Shown in pieces: positions 9,648 to 17,153 of a DNA stretch of 17,786 bases. The position numbers and the translations under genes were made by a program. Below the pieces are notes generated by a model that worked only from the letters and a program-made list of their open reading frames with translations, was not told the origin of the DNA and made no database searches. Every line of letters begins with the position of its first letter. The first letter of the stretch is position 1. The DNA comes from Mesobacillus jeotgali (GTDB taxonomy: Bacteria; Bacillota; Bacilli; Bacillales; Cytobacillaceae): assembly GCF_900166585.1 (NCBI RefSeq), contig NZ_FVZC01000002.1:1-17786 (forward strand), read 5' to 3'.

Positions 9648-10314
9648 ACTTTTTCAATAATTGAGTTTGTTTTATATGTGTCGCAATTTTTTCAACGATT
9701 GGTTCGATTGATTCTGGATTGTTGAACAAATCATAATCATTGATATTCAAACGCAGGACAGGGCATGCATTGAAGTCGTTGATCCAGTTCTCATATCTTC
9801 CATGCATCTCTTCCCAATAAGAAATTGGTGTCTGCTGTTCCATTGGGCGGCCTCTTAGCTTGATACGCTCGAGTATGTCATCAAGGGACCCTTCGAGATA
9901 GATCAACAGGTCAGGATGAGGGAAGTACGGAGTCATGACCATCGCATCGAATAGGCTTTTGTATGTTTCGTAGTCCACTGGGGACATTGTGCCTTTTTCA
10001 TAATGCATTTTTGCGAAGATACCTGTATCTTCATAAATCGAACGGTCCTGGATGAAACCGCCGCCGTATTCGAAAATCCTTTTTTGTTCCTTGAACCGTT
10101 CAGCAAGGAAATAAATTTGCAGGTGGAAGCTCCAGCGTTCGAAATCAGCGTAAAACTTATCAAGGTATGGGTTGGTATCTACTTTTTCAAAGGATGTACG
10201 GAACCGCAGGGCATCCGCCAGGGCATTCGTCATCGTGGATTTGCCGACTCCCACTGTACCGGCAATCGTAATGACCGCATTGGCCGGGATGTCATATTTT
10301 GTTCTTAGATTCAT
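9646..10314 (-). CDS. dck: Deoxyadenosine/deoxycytidine kinase
   Basis: This cytosolic enzyme phosphorylates deoxyadenosine and deoxycytidine to their monophosphates for salvage. It is a 222-residue member of the dNK/thymidine kinase-2 family. The P-loop GTVGVGKST lies at residues 19-27. FERWSFHLQIYFL (58-70) matches the substrate-side helix of the family, and DRS (90-92) is the ERS/DRS catalytic motif, followed by IYEDTGIFAK. An Arg-rich LID (RIKLRGRPME) is further along. It closely follows B. subtilis YaaF/Dck over its length. ATG at 10314 overlaps the dgk stop by 4 bp (ATGA), with an AAGGAG site upstream, so translation is coupled to dgk. Assignment as dCK/dAK, not dGK, rests on similarity and gene order. 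Confidence 0.94.
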   Translation of the reverse strand: MNLRTKYDIPANAVITIAGTVGVGKSTMTNALADALRFRTSFEKVDTNPYLDKFYADFERWSFHLQIYFLAERFKEQKRIFEYGGGFIQDRSIYEDTGIFAKMHYEKGTMSPVDYETYKSLFDAMVMTPYFPHPDLLIYLEGSLDDILERIKLRGRPMEQQTPISYWEEMHGRYENWINDFNACPVLRLNINDYDLFNNPESIEPIVEKIATHIKQTQLLKK

Positions 10315-10952
10315 GGTTGTACGCTCCTTTTTCTTAATGATGCGGTTAGCTGGTCAATGATCAGCTGGAGGTCTTCCTCATGTTTAACGAAATCAAGGTC
10401 ATCGCCGCTGAAACGGAGGACAGGGATTTCAGGGTGGTCATTCTCAAATTGAATCATAGCTTGTTCATAATCTATCGATAATTGCTCTAAGTATAAAGGA
10501 CTTATGTTCTTTTCTACTTCACGGCCGCGCATCTTGATGCGTTTCAGCAGTGTATCAAGGCTGGCATTCAAATAGATGATAACATTAGGCTTAGGCATAT
10601 CTTTTGTCAGGATTTGATAAATATCTAAATATTTTCTGTACTCCTGCTCATTCAGTGTGCGCTGGGCGAAAATGAGGTTTTTCATGATATGATAATCAGC
10701 TACGACAGGTTTGTTTTGGCTGAGGTAATGTTCATTAATATCTCCAAGCTGCTTATATCGATTGCAGAGGAAAAACATTTCTGTCTGGAAACTCCATTCT
10801 TCGATATTATCGTAAAATTTCCCCAAAAATGGATTTTCATCGACGATTTCCTTTAAAAGTGCAAATTGGAACCTCTCGGAAATGGCACGAGCCAATGATG
10901 TTTTCCCGATCCCGATCGGTCCTTCAACCGTTATAAAAGGTGTTCCTTCCAC
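10311..10952 (-). CDS. dgk: Deoxyguanosine kinase
   Basis: Phosphorylates deoxyguanosine in purine deoxynucleoside salvage. It is 213 residues and a paralogue of the downstream dck product. P-loop GPIGIGKTS is at residues 11-19. The EEWSFQTEMFFL segment corresponds to the substrate helix of dck. The motif at the ERS/DRS position reads ADYHIMKNLIFAQ, a variant typical of the dGK branch. The LID is RIKMRGREVE. The start is GTG at 10952, about 6 nt from GGGAGGA (plus-strand 10959-10965); an ATG at 10957 is out of frame. It is first in a two-gene minus-strand operon with a 4-bp overlap. B. subtilis has the same pair, which supplies the four-way deoxynucleoside salvage capability along with thymidine kinase. 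Confidence 0.93.
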   Translation of the reverse strand: MEGTPFITVEGPIGIGKTSLARAISERFQFALLKEIVDENPFLGKFYDNIEEWSFQTEMFFLCNRYKQLGDINEHYLSQNKPVVADYHIMKNLIFAQRTLNEQEYRKYLDIYQILTKDMPKPNVIIYLNASLDTLLKRIKMRGREVEKNISPLYLEQLSIDYEQAMIQFENDHPEIPVLRFSGDDLDFVKHEEDLQLIIDQLTASLRKRSVQP

Positions 10953-11075
10953 AACATGTCCTCCCTCTTCGTTGTATCTGTATCTTTATTTACATTTCTG
11001 TCAGTTAAATCACGCAAAATCCATTTTATCACACCAGTATATAGAATGGATACGCTATATTAAGAGGCAATTTTA

Positions 11076-11113
11076 GCAAAAAAGAAGACAGCCGCATAAA
11101 AACTGCGCCTGTC
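11076..11113 (-). terminator. Probable intrinsic terminator of yaaH
   Basis: GACAG-C-CGCA (11087-11096) pairs with TGCG-C-CTGTC (11104-11113) with one internal mismatch. On the minus strand it is followed by a T-rich stretch (plus A's at 11078-11084), offset three bases from the stem. It lies between the yaaH stop and dgk. Confidence 0.6.
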
Positions 11114-11179
11114 ATATATTATCGGAATTTGTAAAATTTTTTTAACAGAAAGATGATTTGCAAAAAATAATGCTGGATC

Positions 11180-12463
11180 TTATCTTTTCACTACATTAAA
11201 GTTCTCCTGGATGAGCAGCCAGTTTTGCGGGAAGGAGAGTCCCAGCTTCCAATAGCTCATTCCTCTCAGGTTCAGCTCCTTGATCAAGTCAAATTTTGCC
11301 TGGATGGAACGGGCATCCTCAAACCAGACTTCGTGCTGTTTTCCGTCTGCTGCTGTGTATCGGAAGGTCGGTGCCTGGGATCTTGTGTTGTACTGGATCG
11401 GCACATTATTATTGGCGGCGATCTGGATGGCTTGCTGTGGACTGACGGCACGTGCAACCGACCCCTGGACAAATGGAAGTGTCCAATCATAGCCATAAAG
11501 GTTCTGGCCCATCATGATTTTCTGGGAAGGCATTTCACTGGCGGCGTACTCCAGCACCTGGCGGACAGGGCCAATGGGCGAAACTGCCTGGGCAGGTCCG
11601 CCGCTGTAGCCCCATTCATAGGTCATGATGACGACGAAATCGACTATTTCCCCGTGTGCTCTGTAGTCATGCGCAGTATACCAGGCACCCGTCTGTGCAG
11701 CGCTTGTTTTAGGGGCAAGCGCAGTAGATATGAACCAGCCTTCCTGTTTGAACCGGTCTCTTGCCTTCCTTAAGAACCGGTTATATGCTTCGCGGTCTGC
11801 TGGGCGCAGGAATTCAAAGTCAAAATGAATATCCCGGAAACCATATTTTTTGGCAGTGGCAACAATATTGTTCAGGAATTTGTCCTGAATTGCGATGTCA
11901 TTCAGGAGGATACGGCCAAGCTCATCACTGAACTGGTCATTCTCCTGGTTGGTAATGACCATCATCAATATATTGTTGTTGGCCTCGGCAATGGCAGGGA
12001 AATTGTTCAGCATCGGCTCCTTCAAAGAACCATCACGAAGAGCCTGAAAACTGAAGGGTGCAAGGTATGTCAGGTAGGGTGCAGCCTCTCTTGCAGCGGT
12101 TTCAAGTGCAGGGGCTACTGTGTTTCCGCGTGGTTCTACATATGCATTGAACTCCGCATTCGGCTTTGGCCGCTGGGGAATATAGAGCCGGAAACCGACT
12201 GAAAGCGGCTGATTTACCGTAATACCATTAATTCTGGCAAGTTCCTGCGGAGTGATTCCGAATCTACGTGAAATGGACCACAAGCTGTCACCTGGCTGGA
12301 CAAAGTAGAAACTGCCGACAATGGGGATGACCATTGCCTGGCCCACGACCAGATTGTTCGGGTTAGGCAGTTCATTTGCCTCGGTTATATCTGCAACAGA
12401 CGACCCGTATAACCGGGCGATCTGCGTCAATGTCTGTCCTTGTTGTACCACATGAATTTGCAT
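11180..12463 (-). CDS. yaaH: Spore cortex-lytic glycoside hydrolase YaaH (SleL-type: two LysM plus GH18)
   Basis: YaaH/SleL is a spore coat/cortex protein that cleaves muramic-delta-lactam cortex fragments during germination. I start it at ATG 12463, behind GGGAGGG (plus-strand 12467-12473), giving 427 residues, the length of B. subtilis YaaH. The frame stays open to 12499 but that lies within a promoter -10. Two LysM domains occupy about residues 2-47 and 51-96 and bind peptidoglycan; there is no signal peptide, as usual for a protein loaded onto the spore from the mother cell. A GH18 barrel follows from about 105 to the end. Its DxxDxE-type motif reads DIHFDFE (211-217), making Glu217 the catalytic acid, with Asp215 as partner. 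MTYEWGYSGGP and the final SYWKLGLSFPQNW are further barrel signatures. A sigma-E-like promoter precedes it. Confidence 0.96.
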   Translation of the reverse strand: MQIHVVQQGQTLTQIARLYGSSVADITEANELPNPNNLVVGQAMVIPIVGSFYFVQPGDSLWSISRRFGITPQELARINGITVNQPLSVGFRLYIPQRPKPNAEFNAYVEPRGNTVAPALETAAREAAPYLTYLAPFSFQALRDGSLKEPMLNNFPAIAEANNNILMMVITNQENDQFSDELGRILLNDIAIQDKFLNNIVATAKKYGFRDIHFDFEFLRPADREAYNRFLRKARDRFKQEGWFISTALAPKTSAAQTGAWYTAHDYRAHGEIVDFVVIMTYEWGYSGGPAQAVSPIGPVRQVLEYAASEMPSQKIMMGQNLYGYDWTLPFVQGSVARAVSPQQAIQIAANNNVPIQYNTRSQAPTFRYTAADGKQHEVWFEDARSIQAKFDLIKELNLRGMSYWKLGLSFPQNWLLIQENFNVVKR

Positions 12464-12497
12464 TATCTTCCCTCCCTGGCATTTTAGCGCTACAACC

Positions 12498-12526
12498 ATT
12501 GTATGAAGGAAGAAAATGCAGTATGT
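12498..12526 (-). promoter_or_regulatory. Sigma-E-like promoter of yaaH
   Basis: On the minus strand, ACATACT (plus 12520-12526), a 14-bp spacer and CATACAAT (plus 12498-12505) fit the mother-cell sigma-E pattern (ATA-type -35, CATACAAT -10). Transcription would start near 12490, ahead of the chosen ribosome-binding site and ATG. The -35 touches the yaaI stop codon. B. subtilis yaaH is a known sigma-E gene, which supports the reading. Confidence 0.72.
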
Positions 12527-13065
12527 TATAAATCAAGCTTCACAGAAGGCCTTGTTTCAGCTGACAAGACGTTTTTCATCATTGTCAGCGCATATTCATT
12601 GTCCTTTTCATTATTGGAGGCAAGCAAGTCCTCTGGTATGATGAGGTTGTATTCACGCATATAGGCATCATTCGCTGTGAAAAGCACACAAATGTTCCCG
12701 GCGATTCCAGCTAGAACTAGAGTATCGACCTTCAATTGCTGGAGAAGGGTATGAAGCGCTGTGCCATAAAAAGCGGAATGCTTTGGCTTTATCAGGAAAT
12801 AATCCTTGTTCTTTTCAGGAGCTATTTTTTTGATGATTTCTGAGCTTGTTTCATTCGAGCAATAATCCATGATTTTTTCAAAATCAGCCTGCCATAGATT
12901 ATAATGGTCATTAATATAGATAACGGGCATGTCCCTTTCATTGAAAGATTTCTTTAAGGTTAAAATGGGGTCGATGATGTTTTTTGTATTTTTTGCAAGG
13001 TCTTCCCCTGCATCGAATTTAAAGTCATTGATCATATCGATGATCAATAAAGCAGTCTTTGGCAT
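12526..13065 (-). CDS. yaaI: Isochorismatase-family cysteine hydrolase YaaI
   Basis: A 179-residue alpha/beta hydrolase of the isochorismatase/nicotinamidase superfamily, cytosolic. The catalytic triad is visible: Asp10 in LLIIDMINDF, Lys93 in IKPKHSAFYGT and Cys126 in GIAGNICV. The cis-peptide region just before the cysteine (AGIAGNIC) is typical. I cannot tell the substrate. The nicotinamidase metal-ligand pattern (Asp-x-His plus a second His) is only partly suggested by NDH (52-54), so pyrazinamidase/nicotinamidase, isochorismatase and other amidase activities all remain possible. ATG follows AAGGAGAGG. It is the divergent neighbour of tadA and lies 62 bp upstream of yaaH, which has its own sporulation promoter. 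Same position and orientation as B. subtilis yaaI. Confidence 0.92.
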   Translation of the reverse strand: MPKTALLIIDMINDFKFDAGEDLAKNTKNIIDPILTLKKSFNERDMPVIYINDHYNLWQADFEKIMDYCSNETSSEIIKKIAPEKNKDYFLIKPKHSAFYGTALHTLLQQLKVDTLVLAGIAGNICVLFTANDAYMREYNLIIPEDLLASNNEKDNEYALTMMKNVLSAETRPSVKLDL

Positions 13066-13132
13066 GAATAATCCTCTCCTTTCCTTATATTTTTACCGGT
13101 GGGGGATTATTAAACCATTTGGAAAAAACTAA

Positions 13133-13687
<555 letters not shown>

Positions 13688-13690
13688 GCA

Positions 13691-13719
13691 TTGCTTTTTA
13701 GACCGCAAATTAGTATACT
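13691..13719 (+). promoter_or_regulatory. Promoter of the SRP RNA gene
   Basis: TTGCTT (13691-13696), a 17-bp spacer and TATACT (13714-13719). The start point would be near 13726, where a small hairpin GTGTC/GACAC (13726-13740) opens the precursor. From there to the end of the terminator T tract is about 354 nt, the size I remember for the B. subtilis scRNA precursor. Confidence 0.72.
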
Positions 13720-13760
13720 ATGTATGTGTCCTTGAGACACACCTAAATCAGGTTTCAATT

Positions 13761-14032
13761 TTGCCGTGCTAGTCGGGGAGGTAGCGGTGCCCTGTACCCG
13801 CAATCCGCTCTAGCGGGGATGAATCCCTTCCTGAGGCTGTTTTACTGTAGGGTCTGCCTTAAGTAAGTGGTGTTGACGCCCGGGTCCTGCGCAATGGGAA
13901 TCCATGAACCATGTCAGGTCCGGAAGGAAGCAGCATTAAGTGGACGCTCCCATGTGCCGCAGGGTTGCCTGGGCCGAGCTAACTGCTTAAGTAACGCTTA
14001 TGGTATTCAGTCGACGGAAGGTGCGCGGCAGT
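13761..14032 (+). ncRNA. scr: Signal recognition particle RNA (scRNA, large Bacillus type with Alu domain)
   Basis: About 272 nt, matching the ~271-nt mature scRNA of B. subtilis. The ends are set by pairing of TGCCGTGC (13762-13769) with GCGCGGCA (14023-14030). The 5' part (GTGCTAGTCGGGGAGGTAG and GTGCCCTGTACCCGCAATCC) is the Alu-like domain with its two loops. The S domain holds the hallmark helix 8: ATGTCAGGTCCGGAAGGAAG starting at 13911, with the GGAA tetraloop at 13922-13925 that Ffh recognises, followed by CAGC. With Ffh the RNA targets nascent membrane and secreted proteins to FtsY and the translocon. It is made as a longer precursor; in B. subtilis RNase III trims both ends, and the leader and trailer here leave room for the same processing. 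Confidence 0.97.
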
Positions 14033-14048
14033 TAAATAATATACAACC

Positions 14049-14079
14049 AACTCATCTCTATTATGGAGATGAGTTTTTT
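14049..14079 (+). terminator. Intrinsic terminator of scr
   Basis: AACTCATCTC (14049-14058) pairs perfectly with GAGATGAGTT (14066-14075) around a 7-nt loop, running into a T tract. It separates scr from the dnaX operon. Confidence 0.93.
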
Positions 14080-14110
14080 GTCTTTCAGGGACGAATTAGT
14101 TTTCTAAAAG

Positions 14111-14139
14111 TGTAAATGTCTAAAAAATTGCGTTATAAT
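14111..14139 (+). promoter_or_regulatory. Likely promoter of the dnaX operon
   Basis: A perfect TATAAT (14134-14139) follows a weak TGTAAA (14111-14116) with a 17-bp spacer. The start point near 14146 lies 27 bp before the chosen dnaX start codon. Confidence 0.6.
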
Positions 14140-14172
14140 AGGAAGGATAATATATCGAAGGGAGCGGTGTCA

Positions 14173-15858
14173 TTGGCCTATCAAGCTTTATATAGAGTCT
14201 GGCGTCCACAGCAGTTCATTGATGTGGTCGGACAGGAACATGTGACAACGACACTGCAAAACGCTCTGCTTCAACAAAAAATATCACATGCCTACCTTTT
14301 TTCCGGTCCAAGGGGGACAGGGAAAACGAGTGCTGCTAAAATTTTGGCAAAAGCGGTTAACTGCGAACAAGCTCCCACGACTGAGCCTTGCAATGAATGT
14401 GATGCCTGTCGTGGAATAACGGATGGATCGATTCCCGATGTGATTGAAATCGATGCTGCCTCAAATAACGGTGTCGAGGAAATTCGGGATATTCGGGACA
14501 AAGTAAAATATGCCCCTAACGTCGTGAAATACAAAGTATATATCATTGATGAGGTGCATATGCTTTCCATCGGAGCGTTCAATGCCCTGCTTAAAACACT
14601 TGAAGAGCCTCCAAAGCATGTTATCTTTATCCTCGCTACGACTGAGCCCCACAAGATTCCACTCACAATCATTTCACGATGTCAGCGATTTGATTTCAAG
14701 AGAATCACTGCTCAGGCAATCGTTGGCCGGATGAAACAAATTGTTGAGGAATCAGGAGTGGATTGCGATGACACGGCCCTGCAGATCATTGCAAGGGCAG
14801 CGGAAGGCGGAATGCGTGACGCCCTGAGTTTGCTGGATCAGGCAATTTCATTCAGCCAGGACCGGGTGACAATAGAAGATGCACTAACAGTAACAGGAAC
14901 AGTCTCACAGAACTTCCTGAACCAGCTTGCCAACGCAATTAATGAAAAAAATGCGGCTGCTGGACTGGAAGCACTGGATGAACTGCTTTTGCAAGGGAAG
15001 GATCCGGCTAGATTCATAGAGGATATGATCTTCTTCTACCGCGATATGCTCCTGTTTAAAGCGGCACCAGCCCTCGAAGAATCCATGGAGCGTGTAATGC
15101 TGGATAATGACTTCCAGGAGCTTGCGAATAAGATCGAGCCTGCACAAATATATGAATTGATTGAAGTCCTGAATAAAGCCCAGCAAGAAATGCGGTGGAC
15201 GAATCACCCGCGCATATTCCTGGAAGTGGCAATTGTAAAGTTGTGCCAGTTAGAGGTCCAGGGGCAGACAAGCAACAATATTCAGGTCGAACCTTTATTG
15301 AAAAGAATCGAACAGCTTGAGGAAAAGCTTGCAAAGTTTCAGGAGAACCCAGGCATGTCTGCAAGTGAACCGGCAGCAGCTAAAAAAACGCCGCGTCCAA
15401 ACCGCAAGGGCTTTCAGGTTCCTGCCGGAAAAATCAATGAAGTACTCAAGAATGCCACAAAGCCAAACCTGCATGCAATCAAAGGACGCTGGGGAGACCT
15501 GTTGGAAATGCTTGCTGCAAAGCAAATGCGTTCCCAGGCCGCTTTATTGAATGAAGCCGAGCCGGTTGCTGCATCTGATGAATCAGTAGTGATAAAATTC
15601 AAATATGAAATTCACTGCCAGATGGCAATGGAAAATACGAGGTTTACTGAAACCGTAAGCGATGCAATGCAGGATTATACCGGAAAAAGAATGCAGGTTA
15701 TTGGTGTTCCGGAAGAGCAGTGGCTTAAAATAAGGGAAAACTTTATCAGCCAGAGAGGCGATGGAGCATCAGAGGGGCAACCCGCAGCAAGTGAAGACCC
15801 GCTGATTGCTGAAGCCAAGAAATTATTTGGCGATGAATTAATACAAATACAAGATTAA
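14173..15858 (+). CDS. dnaX: DNA polymerase III subunit gamma/tau
   Basis: DnaX is the clamp-loader ATPase that loads the beta clamp and organises the replisome. I start it at TTG 14173, 8 nt after AAGGGAG, giving MAYQALYRVWRP, which aligns with B. subtilis MSYQALYRVFRP. The open frame extends to 14116 but overlaps the promoter. The protein is 561 residues (B. subtilis 563). P-loop GPRGTGKTS starts at residue 45. The zinc module uses Cys64, Cys73, Cys76 and Cys79. Walker B is IIDEVHML, sensor 1 is ATTEPHKIP, and the arginine-finger SRC motif is in IISRCQRF. A lid and collar domain runs to about 370, then a low-complexity linker near 395-415, and a tau-type C-terminal domain ending AEAKKLFGDELIQIQD. 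It heads the dnaX-yaaK-recR-yaaL run. Confidence 0.97.
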   Translation: MAYQALYRVWRPQQFIDVVGQEHVTTTLQNALLQQKISHAYLFSGPRGTGKTSAAKILAKAVNCEQAPTTEPCNECDACRGITDGSIPDVIEIDAASNNGVEEIRDIRDKVKYAPNVVKYKVYIIDEVHMLSIGAFNALLKTLEEPPKHVIFILATTEPHKIPLTIISRCQRFDFKRITAQAIVGRMKQIVEESGVDCDDTALQIIARAAEGGMRDALSLLDQAISFSQDRVTIEDALTVTGTVSQNFLNQLANAINEKNAAAGLEALDELLLQGKDPARFIEDMIFFYRDMLLFKAAPALEESMERVMLDNDFQELANKIEPAQIYELIEVLNKAQQEMRWTNHPRIFLEVAIVKLCQLEVQGQTSNNIQVEPLLKRIEQLEEKLAKFQENPGMSASEPAAAKKTPRPNRKGFQVPAGKINEVLKNATKPNLHAIKGRWGDLLEMLAAKQMRSQAALLNEAEPVAASDESVVIKFKYEIHCQMAMENTRFTETVSDAMQDYTGKRMQVIGVPEEQWLKIRENFISQRGDGASEGQPAASEDPLIAEAKKLFGDELIQIQD

Positions 15859-15876
15859 ATACTGGAGGACGTTAAT

Positions 15877-16203
15877 ATGATGCGTGGAATGGGTAATATG
15901 CAAAACATGATGAAACAAATGCAAAAGATGCAAAAGAAAATGGAAGAAGCACAGGTGCAATTAGGTGAAGAAAAAATTGAAGGAACAGCAGGCGGCGGCA
16001 TGGTCACTGTTGTCGTAACTGGACATAAAGAAATCGTTGACGTTCAAATCAAACCAGAGGTAGTAGACCCGGATGATGTTGAAATGCTGCAGGACCTTGT
16101 GCTGGCTGCAACAAACGATGCTTTGAAAAAGGCGGAAGAATTAACAAACAAGACAATGGGACAATTCACAAAAGGGATGAACCTTCCTGGGGGAATGTTC
16201 TAG
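15877..16203 (+). CDS. yaaK: YbaB/EbfC family nucleoid-associated protein
   Basis: A 108-residue member of the YbaB/EbfC family, small dimeric proteins that bind DNA and are nearly always encoded between dnaX and recR, as here. A Met/Gln/Lys-rich N-terminal helix (about residues 8-40) is followed by the conserved [10 protein letters not shown] turn and a beta-strand pair, then a C-terminal helix containing [13 protein letters not shown], and a [14 protein letters not shown] tail. ATG 15877 is 8 nt from GGAGG; the next codon is also ATG (15880) and cannot be excluded as the start. The stop overlaps the recR ribosome-binding site, indicating coupled translation. A role in nucleoid organisation or recombination repair with RecR is inferred from the family and linkage. 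Confidence 0.95.
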   Translation: MMRGMGNMQNMMKQMQKMQKKMEEAQVQLGEEKIEGTAGGGMVTVVVTGHKEIVDVQIKPEVVDPDDVEMLQDLVLAATNDALKKAEELTNKTMGQFTKGMNLPGGMF

Positions 16204-16218
16204 GAGGAATAAATAATA

Positions 16219-16815
16219 ATGCATTATCCTGAACCAATATCAAAGCTGATCGACAGCTTTATGAAATTGCCAGGTATCGGCCCGAAAACGGCCGCGCGTC
16301 TGGCTTTTTTTGTCTTAAGTATGAAAGAAGAAACCGTACTGGATTTTGCTAAGGCTCTGGTGAACGCTAAGCGCAACTTGACGTATTGTTCTGTCTGCGG
16401 GCATATCACTGACCAGGATCCTTGTTATATCGATGAAGACCCAAGGCGGGACCGTAGTATCATCTGTGTAGTCCAGGATCCCAAGGATGTTATCGCGATG
16501 GAAAAGATGAAGGAATATAACGGACTTTATCATGTGCTGCACGGAGCCATTTCACCAATGGATGGAATTGGTCCGGAAGACATCAATATTCCAGATCTGC
16601 TGAAAAGGCTCCAGGATGAAACCGTTCAGGAAGTCATTCTAGCCACGAACCCCAATATCGAAGGCGAAGCGACTGCGATGTACATTTCAAGGCTCCTCAA
16701 GCCGTCAGGTATAAAAATAACAAGGATTGCCCACGGCTTGCCTGTTGGCGGGGACCTTGAGTACGCAGATGAAGTCACTCTCTCAAAAGCCCTTGAAGGC
16801 CGTCGTGAAGTTTAA
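16219..16815 (+). CDS. recR: Recombination mediator RecR, zinc finger lacking its fourth cysteine
   Basis: RecR works with RecO (and RecF) to load RecA on gapped, SSB-coated DNA; it forms ring-like tetramers. The 198-residue protein has the standard order: a helix-hairpin-helix ([13 protein letters not shown], 17-29), a zinc motif (from 57), a Toprim domain (about 80-170, including [13 protein letters not shown] and [15 protein letters not shown]) and a C-terminal Walker-B-like segment. The zinc motif has Cys57, Cys60 and Cys69, but the fourth ligand position (72) is Asp: the text reads [11 protein letters not shown] where B. subtilis, from memory, has PCYICEDTRRD. ATG follows AGGAGG overlapping the yaaK stop. 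The rest of the protein is highly conserved, so the gene looks functional. Confidence 0.97.
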   Translation: MHYPEPISKLIDSFMKLPGIGPKTAARLAFFVLSMKEETVLDFAKALVNAKRNLTYCSVCGHITDQDPCYIDEDPRRDRSIICVVQDPKDVIAMEKMKEYNGLYHVLHGAISPMDGIGPEDINIPDLLKRLQDETVQEVILATNPNIEGEATAMYISRLLKPSGIKITRIAHGLPVGGDLEYADEVTLSKALEGRREV

Positions 16816-16851
16816 CTCCGCATACACGAACTACTCTACTGGAGGAAGGTC

Positions 16852-17073
16852 ATGTTATTTCGTAAAAAGAAATGGCTTAGAAAAGAATTCGACCAAAAAC
16901 TAATGGAACAGCTTAACAGCATGAAGACAGAATGGAACAATCAGAAGCTGCTGGTTGAAAGAAGCTTCGATCCGTCGGAAGAGTTCATCACTGAAGCGAA
17001 AATTGCGGAAGCAAAATACTTCTTTCTATTTAAAGAGGCTAAGCATAGGAAAATCACAATAAGGACTAAATAA
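16852..17073 (+). CDS. yaaL: YaaL family protein (DUF2508), unknown function
   Basis: A 73-residue, strongly basic and helical protein with no signal peptide or membrane segment. It is recognised by position between recR and bofA and by the family pattern: a basic LRKEFDQKL start, a WNNQK centre and EAKIAEAKYFFLFKEAK near the C-terminus, all shared with the B. subtilis YaaL I remember. ATG follows GGAGG by a short spacer. It lies 36 bp after recR without an obvious terminator, so it is probably the last gene of the dnaX operon. Its function is unknown. Confidence 0.9.
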   Translation: MLFRKKKWLRKEFDQKLMEQLNSMKTEWNNQKLLVERSFDPSEEFITEAKIAEAKYFFLFKEAKHRKITIRTK

Positions 17074-17082
17074 CGCAATTTC

Positions 17083-17130
17083 CATACAATCAGGTCTTAT
17101 TTCATTTGCTTGTACATAAAATTGTACAAG
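17083..17130 (+). promoter_or_regulatory. bofA upstream region: sigma-E-type -10 and an 8-bp inverted repeat
   Basis: CATACAAT at 17083-17090 matches a sigma-E -10 exactly, but no good -35 lies 13-15 bp upstream (AGGACTA is poor). Beyond the expected start point, CTTGTACA (17109-17116) and TGTACAAG (17123-17130) form a perfect inverted repeat with a 6-bp spacer. It could be an operator or an RNA hairpin in the leader; no T tract follows, so it is not a terminator. Confidence 0.4.
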
Positions 17131-17153
17131 ACATTGAAGTAAGGAGGATAAGT

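Noticed and set aside
10955..10957. ATG just upstream of dgk as its start
   Set aside because: It is out of frame with the dgk reading frame; GTG 10952 is in frame with a good ribosome-binding site.
11225..12202. Plus-strand ORFs of 182 and 125 aa opposite yaaH
   Set aside because: They are shadows of the yaaH codon pattern; no ribosome-binding site or recognisable motif.
13867..14115. 82-aa ORF across the SRP RNA gene and its terminator
   Set aside because: The sequence is fully explained by the SRP RNA and a strong terminator; the ORF has no ribosome-binding site.
14116..14172. Upstream start for dnaX adding 19 residues
   Set aside because: That stretch contains a TATAAT and the ribosome-binding site; the family N-terminus begins right after TTG 14173.
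17106..17153. Upstream start for bofA adding 16 residues
   Set aside because: It runs through an inverted repeat, lacks a ribosome-binding site, and the ATG at 17154 has an ideal one and gives the family length.
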